Source: Diprion similis
Taxonomy: Eukaryota; Arthropoda; Insecta; Hymenoptera; Diprionidae
Direction of reading: 5' to 3'
NCBI RefSeq assembly: GCF_021155765.1
Contig: NC_060106.1
Span: 69,501-133,500, forward strand
DNA: 64,000 nucleotides
How positions within the stretch are numbered: position 1 is the first letter of the stretch; each line of letters begins with the position of its first letter. The notes below the pieces were generated by a model. It was not told the origin of the DNA. It saw only the letters and a list, made by a program, of their open reading frames with translations, and did no database searches. Below, piece by piece: positions 10,523 to 20,127 of this stretch. Made by a program: the position numbers and the translations under genes.

Positions 10523-11602
10523 TTGATTTAAGAGAGATTTACTAGCTTTCGCTGCTTTGATTTTTACATACATTATTTCTACTTTACATCATCTAATCTT
10601 ACATTAACGCTTGTTCTTATTCTAGTTTTACATAAATTTATATATTGTTACGCAACTCTCCTTATTTCTACTTTCAATAATCTTTTAAATTCTAATATGT
10701 TTCGTGCGGCTTTTGTCTCTTCACTAAGTTTATTGTACATTTCAAATCCTTTGTACGTCAAGCTCTTTTGCCCTTCACTCGTTCTGCTAAATTTTACATT
10801 TATATTGCCTTTCTGTCTCGTATTGTACTTATGTCTTTTCTCTATAAATTTTATTTACTACTTTAAAAACAAATAAACACACATTATATTCCATCCTCTG
10901 TCGTACATTCATAAAACCTAGTGCTTCCAGCATATCGTCTATTCTTGTATATCTGTCACATTTTAAAATGGCTCTCATGGCCCTGTTTTGAGTTTTTTGT
11001 AAAATGTCCATCCAGTATTTATTGACATTCAGTAACAATGTATTACAATATTCGAAATGTGGTGCAACAATACTTTTATATATTGTAACTAGTGTATTCG
11101 AACTTACATATCTACTTACTCTATACATAAAATTTATTTTCTTCGCAATTTTTTTAACCATATATGCCGCCAAATTACTAAATCTCATATTCTCGTCTAA
11201 TATTATACCAAGGTACTTCATTTCCGTAACCTCATTTATTTTATCACCTTTTACTCTTATATCACAGCTATTTTGTATATATTTTTTCCTCTCATCCCGT
11301 ATCATCATGAACTTTGTTTTTGTCGTATTTAGTGTGAGTGCATTTACTTGTAACCACTTCGCTATTCTTTCCAAGTCTTTGTTTAACTTATTTTCTATAA
11401 TACTGCTATCTTTGTCACTTACGTATATTATTGTATCATCCGCAAAACACTTACATGACGCGAACTCTAATTTCTTTATAATGTCATTTATATATATTAC
11501 AAATAGTAAAGGGCCAAGGACCGATCCCTGTGGAACCCCATGTCTCGTATTTTTTTTCTCAGATTTACTATGCCCAAATTTTACCTCTTGCTTTCGATGG
11601 AT
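10523..11602 (-). pseudogene. LINE copy C: 5'-truncated RT fragment (family 2)
   Basis: The minus strand is open from the 5' edge near 11570 down to 10829 and encodes the back half of a reverse transcriptase. It shows HGVPQGSVLGPLLFVIYI, the catalytic CFADDTIIYV, LNTTKTKFMMI, EMKYLGIILDENMRF, the thumb/C-terminal block VAPHFEYCNTLL, and LQKTQNRAMRAIL. A 3' UTR of about 300 bp follows and ends in AATCAATC against the hexamer array. It matches the C-terminal part of copies F and K, so it belongs to the second LINE family, not the family of B, D and E. Confidence 0.85.
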
Positions 11603-11632
11603 GAGGGAGAGGGAGAGGGAGAGGGAGAGGGA
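11603..11632. repeat. Short (GAGGGA)n array between LINE copies C and E
   Basis: About five hexamer copies. It separates the truncated 5' edge of copy C from the 3' end of copy E, which ends AATAAACATATCTATATCTATC in LINE sense. It has the same placement and strand as the long arrays at 10149 and 16240. Confidence 0.9.
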
Positions 11633-11788
11633 TAGATATAGATATGTTTATTAATATCCATGGCAATGTTGGATAATATTACAGCACTTTACACAGGTGT
11701 TACAATGCAGTAATCAGAGCAAGCATAGGAAATTAAGATAAATATATAAACAAAAAGAGAAAATACAAAAAGAGTAACTTATACTAAC

Positions 11789-14644
11789 TTAAGAGGTAGA
11801 CGCTCGAGAAAACTCAGTTTCGAAGAGATACTGTCGGAGAGCTAACCTAAAACTAGGGTACGTACGAGCCGAGCGAATAGAGCACGGAAGGGAGTCCCAC
11901 AGGTAAAGAGAGGATACCGCAAAAGACTTACGGTACGCTTCGGTGTTACACTGTGGAATAACGAAATCGCCCCGTTCCCGGCGAGATGGACGAGTTAAGC
12001 AATCGGATCGGCGAACGATCGGCTTACCAGATCGGATGACGGAGTAGAAGAGCGAGCACTGGAAGAAAATCCTGCGGTCCCGTACACACAGCCATCCTAA
12101 TCCACGGCGGTGCGGGGTGACGTGTTCGTCCCTAGCTATCCCGCACACAAAACGCACACACGAGTTCTGGAGTCGCTGCAGACGGGTGTTAAGTACTCCC
12201 GGGATGTCACTGAAGACAGTTGAACAATAGTCAAACAGAGGGAAGACGAGAGCCGTGACCAGGTGTATACGTAACTGGCGTGAGAGTAGACGGCGTAAGG
12301 CAGAAAGTTGGCGGAGAGCACAGTGTACGCGATTTGAAATCACATCTACTTGCGGGCCCCAGCACAGCGAGCAGTCAATGAGCAGTCCCAGATTGCGAAC
12401 GGACTGGGAGAAACTGACGGGAACGCCATTGAGGATCACTCGAGGAATTGACTCGAGGTCAAGCCTAGAGACATACGGTAGACTGCCTAGGATGATGGAT
12501 TGAGTCTTCAGAGGATTAAGGCTCAGTGAGTTGGCGCACGACCAGCGCTGGACAGCCGCCACATCACGGTTCAAAAGTTCTATGGCATCGTGAATATCAT
12601 CGAAGGGACACTGGAGATATATCTGGAGATCATCGGCGTATAGTAGGTGCCGAGTGTGAGACAGAGTAAGGTGCAGATCATTAATAAATATGATGAAGAG
12701 CAGAGGGCCGAGGACAGAGCCCTGCGGCACCTCTTGGTCAAGGGTAACCCATGAAGATAGTTCACCAGAGGACCCAACCACCGCCTGTGACCGGCCCTGG
12801 AGGTAGCTGGCGATCCAGGAGAGAGCGTGCTGTGAGAAGCCGAGTGCGTGCAGTTTAGTCAGCAAAGTAGCGTGAGGAATCGAATCGAAGGCCTTAGAAA
12901 AATCAAACAAGACGAGAATGGTGACTAGGCGATTATCAATGCCGCGACGAACATCCTCCGTGAGAAGCAACAGGGCAGTTTGCGTATTGTGGCTCCAGCG
13001 GAAACCTGATTTCCGGGGATCGAGTAGGGCGCGATCTTCGAGAAAAGACAGGATCTGAGTTAGCACAACGCGTTCAAGTACCTTGGATAGCAGGCAAAGG
13101 TTGGCGATGGGACGCATCTGCTGGAGAGATATTGGTGACTTGACTTTAGCTAGAGGGATAACTCTGGCCATTTTCCAGGTGTCAGGGAAAACCGCTGAGC
13201 TGAGCGATCGATTGAATAGCTGAAGCAGGTACGGAAAGATAGCCGGAAGAGCGTCTTTGAGGTTACGAAGAGAGATGTCGTCGACGCCACGCGACTGTGA
13301 TGAAAAGTGCGAGATGGCGTGAGATAAAGCCGTGGGTGAGATGTCAGAGAAATAAAAAAGAGAGTCGTCAAACAGTGGAGGTGGAAGGACAGCAAAGAAT
13401 TGTGCGACCTCAAGAGAACCGCCAGGGCGGCGAGAGACAGCAGCGAAGTGCGTATTGAGCTCCTCAGGCGAAAAGCCAGCACAGTCGACCCTTTGCGTGG
13501 AGGCAAGGCCGAGGGACCTGAGCTCGTTCCAAAGTCCACGAGCATGGGTGATTCCAGCAAGCCGATCGGCATAAAATCGGGAGCGGGCGTCGGAGATTAG
13601 CTTGTGCAGCGCATCCCGGGCGTTGCGGAAGGATAATAGATCAGCACTAGATCTCGACCGTTTGTAACGACGGTAGAGTGCATCACGCGCATGCAGCTGA
13701 ACCTGCAGGTTTGGAAAGATCCAGGGCGGCGCAGATCGCCTAGGAATGAACGAGCGAAGTGGGGCTAATGCATTCAGCGCTTGGGTGATGTTGAGTTGCG
13801 TGCAGTGAAGTAAATCGTTAACCGAGGCCGTAGACGAGAGGGAAAAACACTCCCAGTCAGAGGAATCGAGAAAGCCAATGAAGTCATCAGTTGTGAAGCT
13901 GCGGTAGGAGCGTGCAGTAATGAGCCTGGGCTCAGATGGAGGTGGCCAGCATAGACTGACGAAGATTAAATCGTGGCCAGCGATAAATGGAATCTCAGAT
14001 TGCCCATAGCTCTTTACGAAATCGGAGTTGCTCACGAGACAAAGGTCGAGTAAGGAGTCGGCTGTGTGCGAATGGTGAGTTGGCCGATAGGGCACCATGT
14101 ACAGAGCTCGAGTAAGGCAGAAAGAGCGGACGTTTTCAGCTTCGTAGGTGCTGGAGAGCTGATTGGCATTAAAATCGCCCAATATGATAGAAAATGAGTA
14201 GTTGCAGGACAGGCGATCAAAATCACAGCCAAAAGACGCTAAGTTTGTTGTTTTTGGCGGGCGGTAGACTACGCAGACGAGAAACGGCGGAATAGAAGTC
14301 GACTTGATTTCCACGAGAAGGTACTCAGGAGCCCCAGAGTAGAGAGAAGGGGAGCTCGCAAGGATTCTACCACGCAGAGGATTGCAGTAGTATAAAGCTA
14401 TCCCACCGCCTAGCTTACCAAGACGATCGTTTCGAAGTAAAGAGAAACCTGGTAGAGATACGGCAGCGTCCGTGATTTCCGAGTGAAGCCAGGACTCACT
14501 GACAGCAATGACGTGGTGAGAAGAGGCAACGAAGTGAAATCGCAGGTAATCTAAGTGGCCACGGATGGAGTTCGCATTTACGTGGCATATATTTAGCGTT
14601 GCGCGTGTTGGTCCTATAGCGATCGGTGGTTCCGGAGGAGTGAG
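11789..14644 (-). CDS. LINE copy E ORF2: intact endonuclease-reverse transcriptase, no AUG start
   Basis: About 950 residues counted from the codon after the ORF1 stop. Endonuclease motifs in order are CHVNANSIRGHL, AVSESWLHSE, RLGKLGGGIALYY, VYRPPK, LGDFNANQL and FIAGHDLIFV. The RT shows QMRPIANLCLLSKVLERVV, LVLFDFSKAFDSIPH, VPQGSVLGPLLFIIFIND and the catalytic LLYADDLQIYL. The end carries SLYLWDSLPCSIRSA. The enzyme would nick target DNA and reverse transcribe element RNA from the nick. The frame is the ORF1 frame. The first in-frame ATG is at 14098, after the catalytic GDFN motif, so AUG initiation cannot give a whole endonuclease. Expression as an ORF1-ORF2 readthrough fusion fits best; non-AUG initiation or reinitiation is the alternative. 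Confidence 0.9.
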   Translation of the reverse strand, partial: LTPPEPPIAIGPTRATLNICHVNANSIRGHLDYLRFHFVASSHHVIAVSESWLHSEITDAAVSLPGFSLLRNDRLGKLGGGIALYYCNPLRGRILASSPSLYSGAPEYLLVEIKSTSIPPFLVCVVYRPPKTTNLASFGCDFDRLSCNYSFSIILGDFNANQLSSTYEAENVRSFCLTRALYMVPYRPTHHSHTADSLLDLCLVSNSDFVKSYGQSEIPFIAGHDLIFVSLCWPPPSEPRLITARSYRSFTTDDFIGFLDSSDWECFSLSSTASVNDLLHCTQLNITQALNALAPLRSFIPRRSAPPWIFPNLQVQLHARDALYRRYKRSRSSADLLSFRNARDALHKLISDARSRFYADRLAGITHARGLWNELRSLGLASTQRVDCAGFSPEELNTHFAAVSRRPGGSLEVAQFFAVLPPPLFDDSLFYFSDISPTALSHAISHFSSQSRGVDDISLRNLKDALPAIFPYLLQLFNRSLSSAVFPDTWKMARVIPLAKVKSPISLQQMRPIANLCLLSKVLERVVLTQILSFLEDRALLDPRKSGFRWSHNTQTALLLLTEDVRRGIDNRLVTILVLFDFSKAFDSIPHATLLTKLHALGFSQHALSWIASYLQGRSQAVVGSSGELSSWVTLDQEVPQGSVLGPLLFIIFINDLHLTLSHTRHLLYADDLQIYLQCPFDDIHDAIELLNRDVAAVQRWSCANSLSLNPLKTQSIILGSLPYVSRLDLESIPRVILNGVPVSFSQSVRNLGLLIDCSLCWGPQVDVISNRVHCALRQLSALRRLLSRQLRIHLVTALVFPLFDYCSTVFSDIPGVLNTRLQRLQNSCVRFVCGIARDEHVTPHRRGLGWLCVRDRRIFFQCSLFYSVIRSGKPIVRRSDCLTRPSRRERGDFVIPQCNTEAYRKSFAVSSLYLWDSLPCSIRSARTYPSFRLALRQYLFETEFSRASTS

Positions 14645-14647
14645 TCA
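14642..14647 (-). other. Candidate readthrough stop, LINE copy E (TGA CTC)
   Basis: ORF1 ends TGA at 14647-14645, followed by CTC ACT. The same frame is then open for the entire ORF2. With 183 codons between this stop and the first downstream ATG, this copy is the clearest case for decoding through the stop. Confidence 0.6.
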
Positions 14648-15850
14648 TTGCTGAGTATGATGTGAAGCGGATGTTGACAGTTGCGAGACAGAGGAAACTC
14701 TCGAATTATCTTGCAGGCCTGCCCGAGTGAAACTGGCTGGAGCACCACGACCGCGGCCGCGCCCGCGGGCAGAGACTGGTGCGAATCCAGAAGCACCACG
14801 ATCTTGAGAGGAGCCCGATTGTGTCGCACGAGGAGAAGAAGGTGGAGTCTCGGCTTCAAATGCCTCAAGGTCGGCTATGGAGCGGATGCGACGGGTACGC
14901 TCACCGTCCCCAAGTTTGAGTAATATGACGCCGTCAGAATGCCAGACGTACCTGTAGCCCCTGGCCCTAGCTGCGGTCCTGGTTGCAACAAGAAGTTTGT
15001 GGACATTGCTAGGGAGAGCCTCGTTGACACGGATGGTCGTGACCGGTCCGGGAGGCTGAGGGTCAAGGTCTGACGAACGAAGAACACCCTTGGACTTTCT
15101 ACCAGCGATGAGGCGCTGACAAAGATTGGATGAGCGAAGCCGGGCAATGATTGGCAGCGGAGCGTCCTTCACATCTCTGCGGGCTCGGGAACGAGATATA
15201 AGGAGGCGAGCTGACAATATATCGTCCGCCACCAGAGTAACTTCGAGGGCAGCGGCGACTTGCAGGACGACGGCAGAGGCGACCTCGGACGAGGCGCATG
15301 GGGCGCCAGAGATAATCAGCTCGGACTCACTGAAATGAGCCGAAGTACGTCGCATTTCAAGATCGCAGGCATCCTGGGAGCGTTCAAGCTCAGCAACCGT
15401 AGACTGGAGCTTCTTAAGTCCCTCAGAGAGAGCATGATTTTGGCCCTCTAGGTCTGCAATACGGGCAGTGAGTTCGTCAATTTGCGTCTGTAAGGCAAGC
15501 AGCCCACTGAGACTAGTTTCGACATCATTGAAACGAGTTCCAACCTCGTCAAATCTGCGGTCGATCCGACGCATCATGCTCTCAAAGAACTCACGATCAG
15601 CAGGGGGAACATCAGCAGTGCTTGTTGAAGTTCCGGTGGGCTGTGATGCCGAAGAGGGCGGGTGCCCGATAGACAGGGGCAGAGAGCCAGCGTGCTGATA
15701 TTGCGAGGCGGTGTTACGACAGCATCGCGAGGAGCCCGTGGAGGCGACTTTTTTCTTCAGGCAGCTAGGATGATAGTGACAGCTGCATTCGACACAAAGT
15801 ACGGCGTCAACAACCAACTTGCCACAGCCGGCACAGAGTCGAGTAGGCAT
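14645..15850 (-). CDS. LINE copy E ORF1 protein with PHD-type finger and coiled coil
   Basis: 401 residues, open. The N-terminus carries a zinc finger ([17 protein letters not shown], then YHPSC, then RCC). Residues of about 85-165 are heptad-rich ([18 protein letters not shown], then [11 protein letters not shown]), likely a trimer or multimer coiled coil. A globular C-terminal module ([12 protein letters not shown], then [14 protein letters not shown], then [14 protein letters not shown]) aligns in layout with copies B, D, L and N. The last 50 residues are Gly/Arg/Ser-rich ([11 protein letters not shown]), which may add RNA binding. Expected role is RNA chaperone and ribonucleoprotein formation. 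Confidence 0.85.
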   Translation of the reverse strand: MPTRLCAGCGKLVVDAVLCVECSCHYHPSCLKKKVASTGSSRCCRNTASQYQHAGSLPLSIGHPPSSASQPTGTSTSTADVPPADREFFESMMRRIDRRFDEVGTRFNDVETSLSGLLALQTQIDELTARIADLEGQNHALSEGLKKLQSTVAELERSQDACDLEMRRTSAHFSESELIISGAPCASSEVASAVVLQVAAALEVTLVADDILSARLLISRSRARRDVKDAPLPIIARLRSSNLCQRLIAGRKSKGVLRSSDLDPQPPGPVTTIRVNEALPSNVHKLLVATRTAARARGYRYVWHSDGVILLKLGDGERTRRIRSIADLEAFEAETPPSSPRATQSGSSQDRGASGFAPVSARGRGRGRGAPASFTRAGLQDNSRVSSVSQLSTSASHHTQQ

Positions 15851-16239
15851 GTTGATCGATCCGAGTAGGATGAATTACCGACAGAGCCAGGCTGGGTAGG
15901 TAAGCGCGCGTCCGAGAGATGGCAGCACGTGCCGATCGATGGATCGAGGACAGGTGGTCGAAGACGGCGGTCACGTGACGTAGAGAGAGATGCGCATATG
16001 AGAGCCGGTGACAGGTGCAGGTTATTGTGTCGAAAACATCCCAGAAGTACCAAAGAAAAGACCCGTAGAGGCAGAATAGATAAGCCGCAGGTAAAGAAAG
16101 CACAAGCCAGGTGGAGGCTTGCGATAAGGCGCATGCAAGAGTCTGCAAATAAAGAAGCCCGAGGGCAAAAGGCGGCAGTAAAAGCTCTTAGAAAGGAGAG
16201 ACGGAGGAAGGACGTGTGAACACAACTTACTTGCAGAAA

Positions 16240-16640
16240 GAGAGAGGGAGAGGGAGAGGGAGAGGGAGAGGGAGAGGGAGAGGGAGAGGGAGAGGGAGAG
16301 GGAGAGGGAGAGGGAGAGGGAGAGGGAGAGGGAGAGGGAGAGGGAGAGGGAGAGGGAGAGGGAGAGGGAGAGGGAGAGGGAGAGGGAGAGGGAGAGGGAG
16401 AGGGAGAGGGAGAGGGAGAGGGAGAGGGAGAGGGAGAGGGAGAGGGAGAGGGAGAGGGAGAGGGAGAGGGAGAGGGAGAGGGAGAGGGAGAGGGAGAGGG
16501 AGAGGGAGAGGGAGAGGGAGAGGGAGAGGGAGAGGGAGAGGGAGAGGGAGAGGGAGAGGGAGAGGGAGAGGGAGAGGGAGAGGGAGAGGGAGAGGGAGAG
16601 GGAGAGGGAGAGGGAGAGGGAGAGGGAGAGGGAGAGGGAT
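16240..16640. repeat. (GAGGGA)n array, about 66 copies
   Basis: An almost perfect hexamer array of about 400 bp between the 5' end of copy E and the 3' end of copy F (AATAAATCACTATCAATCAATC in LINE sense). Gly-Arg and Leu-Ser frames across it are artefacts. Confidence 0.95.
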
Positions 16641-17234
16641 TTTTGATTGATTGATAGTGATTTATTTAGCATTTGCTACTTGTTACAATTTTGAATCTTA
16701 ACTTACTCCTACTGTAACTTACATTCTTAACTTACTTGCTTACAATCTATGTGCTTCATTACATATTATACTCTTTCCTTCACATATTCTTTCATCTGTC
16801 TCTTAAATTCTTCAACTGTTTTGAATGTTCTAATTTCCGCCGGCAGCTTATTAAACATTTCAAAACCGGAATATGTTATGCAGCGCTGGGCTGTTTTCGT
16901 TCTACATGATTTTATATTTATGTTTGTTCGCTGTCTTGTATCATAATTGTGCCTTTCCCCTACTAGTTCTATTTCCTCTATCAGGTGATTTGGCATCATT
17001 TTATTTTCTACTCTGTATACAAACACACACACACATTTAACACCATCCTTTGTCTGATACTGAGAAAGCACAATGCATCTAACATGTCAGTAATTCTTGT
17101 GTACCTATCGCATCTTAGTATAGCCCGCATCGCTCTATTTTGCGTTTTTTGTAGAATGTCCATCCAGTACCGATTCACGCTCAACAACAGCGTGTTGCAA
17201 TATTCGAAATGCGGCGCTACTATGGCTTTGTATA
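16641..17234 (-). pseudogene. LINE copy F: short 5'-truncated RT C-terminal fragment (family 2)
   Basis: The minus strand encodes VYKAIVAPHFEYCNTLLL, then LQKTQNRAMRAILRCDRYT, and after a frameshift near 17040 continues with NKMMPNHLIEEIE and FEMFNKLPAEIRTFKTV before its stop at 16766. It matches the end of ORF2 in copies C and K. The 3' UTR ends in AATAAATC and (AATC)n. The 5' edge coincides with the left tip of the inverted-repeat element that follows. Confidence 0.8.
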
Positions 17235-19922
17235 CCGGGACCATCTCTATAAACTAAACAGGAACTGCGCATGCGCGAATTTAAATCCGCCGTCCGTGCA
17301 GTCTGGCCACCCCGAGACGCTGTCAAACTCTGTTTCTGTCGGCGATGTAGTTCACATGCATTTTTGAGGTTAGAATCTCAAGTCATTCAGATAGTCACTC
17401 GGAAAGGCTTGGGAAGCATTTGTTATTGAAAATTGATTGTTCAAAGAACGGTCGGAATTTAATGCTGATGCTCTTTGAAAATTCGTCCTATTCGATTGAA
17501 ACAAGAAATCTGTTCAAATGTTGGGTGCTTGGAAGAAACGAAGCAGGTAGGTGGGGACAAGTTATTCAATCATTTTTATTACTTCATACATTGAGAATAA
17601 CAATGAAATTTTTTTCTTTCAACAGAAAATACAGCCAAAATAATAGCATCTCTGCTGTTCGCTGATGTCTTCTCTTTCCATTCAATTCATGACACATGCA
17701 GAGATCATCGGCCACTTCTGTTGGTTGGAAAAGGAAGTTGTAGATCTTACGGTTTCTTTCAATTTCAAATCTAATCTAAAGAAATCTAATCCGAAGAGTA
17801 AAACTCAGAAACATTCTGTGACACAAGTTAAAAATCAACATTCTCAAAATGTGCCTCAGTAATTAACTTTAAGGATAATCATGTTTTAGAGTGATGTTCA
17901 GAACATTCATATGAAAATATTGACTTATCGGATTCAACATTGTACCCCTTGTTCCTTTGAAACGAATAAATATCTAATTTTCACGGAAGTTTATGAAAAT
18001 ATTTACTTAAACCTAAATCCAATACAATATCTTGTTCACAGTGCTCCGAACATCATCCAGTAACATGAATATCCGGAAGGAATCCCTCTGTCGCAGAAAC
18101 CGTTATAAGGTTCTTTGTTTTTAACTTGTGCCACTAGATAACTTTTGCATTGCAGATTCCATTTCCAATCTCAGGATGAGATTTTTTGTTTCGAACAGTG
18201 TTAACATGGGATGCAGAATTAATTGTAATAAATGGAGATTCACAAACTCTCAGTTTCAATGAGAGACCATTGTAAGAGTATGAAATTGAATCTGGTTTCA
18301 AGCTTTCAATAAGTTACCGGATGACTCCCTGATAAAGATTCATCATAAAAAAGTTAGCCAGCAAGTAAGTCCTATTGTAGACAAAGTGATCATTTGTAAT
18401 GTGTACTAGTAAGTGAATGCATTCCTTAGACCTTGCTGGGGTTGAACGAGGCTCAAGCACGGATGATAGCTGCAACTAGCTAGTCAGATGATACTGTCGA
18501 TTCATATTGACTTTGAAGACATTTCCAACTGAAGTTATCCAACATTTTTAGATTGAGATTGGTTCAGTTCACACATCAAAATTCATCCTTGGAATCTGAT
18601 TTAACACTTGAAACACTATTCATCTGAATTGAATACCAAGAGAGTGAAAAATAAAATATCAAAACTGCCAAAAATAAAATTTGAAAAATAATTCGGGCCA
18701 ATAATACTGCTTGGATTACAATGGTGCACGGAATGATTGCTCTGTAAAATTAGTTAGCAGCAATTGTTGAATAACAAACTTATTACTATTGGCTCGATAG
18801 ATCTAAAATGATGGAATATTCAAACACCATGATCTGTAGCGTGTCGTGCTCATCAATTTTGCCACGACTGATGTTCAGAAGGTGGCGATAACCAGAAGAA
18901 ATGCCTTCGGATGCCTGTTGTCTGATGGAACAACGGAACAACCAGGTTCGATGGTTGGAACGGTGGCACCAATCGAGAAACTGGGGTCCTAGCCACCAAA
19001 ACGTTTTGACCATCAGGTAAGGTATGATTTTCATCCTATTATCCAAACTTGAAACTTCAAGTCTGTCAGAGCAAACGAATTTTATCATTGAATACATGTG
19101 AAAATATTGTAATATGCAAATATCATAGTATCAGAAATTTACTTACACGCTTCAACGCCTGACAACTTTAGTCTCGCTTCGATGATGGTTGTTTCCCACC
19201 TGAAAATATTAAAAGATATTATAATCAGACAAGAGCTTCTCATTGTTCTAAATACCACTAATTATCAATAAATTGCGACAGAAAAACGAATTGCTACTTT
19301 TTGCACTCCTAAGCTTTGTGTTTCAAGATACACTATTTCTTTTATTCCTTGTTACTGATTTTATTTTAATATTTCATGTTCATCGGCACTGATTACTGGC
19401 TTCCGGAGCACTGCACTGTGACAAATCTACTCTGGAGCAACCTTCTACTGGGTTTCAACAATCCATTTATTTTTAATTTCATGTAAATAAAGAATCTGTT
19501 TAAAATAAACAATATTTTTACTTACCTGCCTCAGTTTGCCTAGACTCCCACTCGTTGATGACGTTCCACATTCAATTTCAGATTTCTTCTTGCAATAAAT
19601 AACTGATCCAATTTCTGTAGCTTTTGATATTTGTTTCTCCATTGACGCCTTTATTGTGTCGATTAAATATCTTTTAATGTCAACTACGGTATTGCTGAAT
19701 GAAACTTTTCTTAGAAAATTCACGATAAGTAGGAATAAATATCAACATAACCTCAATACGCTACTTTACGCGCGAGATATTCAGAGCCTTGTCAAATTTC
19801 GTGTACGTTGGTCGCCTTGGTTAGCTGACGAAAATTACTCCGCGGGGCAATTTTACTGTCCAATGAAATTGAATCATTTGGCGCATGCGCCGTTCCTGTT
19901 TAGTTTCTACAGATGGTCCCGG
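17235..19922. mobile_element. Unclassified DNA transposon with about 45-bp terminal inverted repeats
   Basis: The left end (CCGGGACCATCT, then AAACTAAACAGGAAC, then GCGCATGCGC, from 17235) is repeated inverted at the right end (up to 19922), with 3 mismatches over about 45 bp. TA or AT lies outside both tips, so the duplication may be 2 bp, but this is too short to be sure. The 2.7-kb interior has short open pieces with plausible splice sites (donors near 17540, 19017 and, on the minus strand, 19525), but nothing I recognise as a transposase. It may be a degraded or non-autonomous element. Confidence 0.55.
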
Positions 19923-19925
19923 TAT

Positions 19926-20127
19926 GTCGGTCAAATAGTCTTCAAAGACTATCTTCCTCAAGAATACTTGTTTCATTTGAATTATTCGCATGTTGCCATA
20001 AGATTTTATGCAATGAAACTGATTGTATAAAAAAACAATGATTGTGCCAAAAGTTTATTGCAGTACTTCGTCAGTGAATCGATTAAACTGTATGGAAAAC
20101 ATTTTGTGGTTTATAACATACATAATT
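19926..20127 (+). pseudogene. DUF4218-like transposon protein, left part (split by the Polinton)
   Basis: The plus strand encodes GQIVFKDYLPQEYLFHLN, then SHVAIRFYAMKLI, an in-frame TAA at 20028, then SLLQYFVSESIKLYGKH and VVYNIHN up to the Polinton. This resembles the DUF4218 region found beside transposase domains in CACTA-like elements of animals and plants. The frame resumes in phase at 34102 (LVHLPDNVLKFG), so both pieces are one old reading frame. It begins abruptly at the inverted-repeat element on its left. It is dead because of the stop and the insertion. Confidence 0.55.

Larger units (their letters stand above)
11633..16239 (-). mobile_element. LINE copy E: full-length, apparently intact CR1-like element (family 1)
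   Basis: About 4.6 kb on the minus strand: 5' UTR (15851-16239), intact ORF1, intact ORF2 beginning directly after the ORF1 stop, a short 3' UTR (11633-11788) and a (TATCTA)-like tail. I see no frameshift or premature stop in either frame. Hexamer arrays flank it on both sides. Of all LINE copies here, this one is the best candidate for a recently active source. Confidence 0.85.

Noticed and set aside
10070..10573. Long Leu-Ser and similar (Gly-Arg, Pro-Ser, Glu-Gly) open frames across the hexamer arrays, also at 16022-16672 and 59737-60098
   Set aside because: Hexamer arrays give open frames in several phases on both strands. The dipeptide repeats are products of the microsatellite, with no codon variation that would suggest selection.
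19656..20030. Single 124-codon gene starting at 19656
   Set aside because: Its first two-thirds lie within the inverted-repeat element and have no coding signature. Only the part after 19926 matches the DUF4218-like frame that continues beyond the Polinton.
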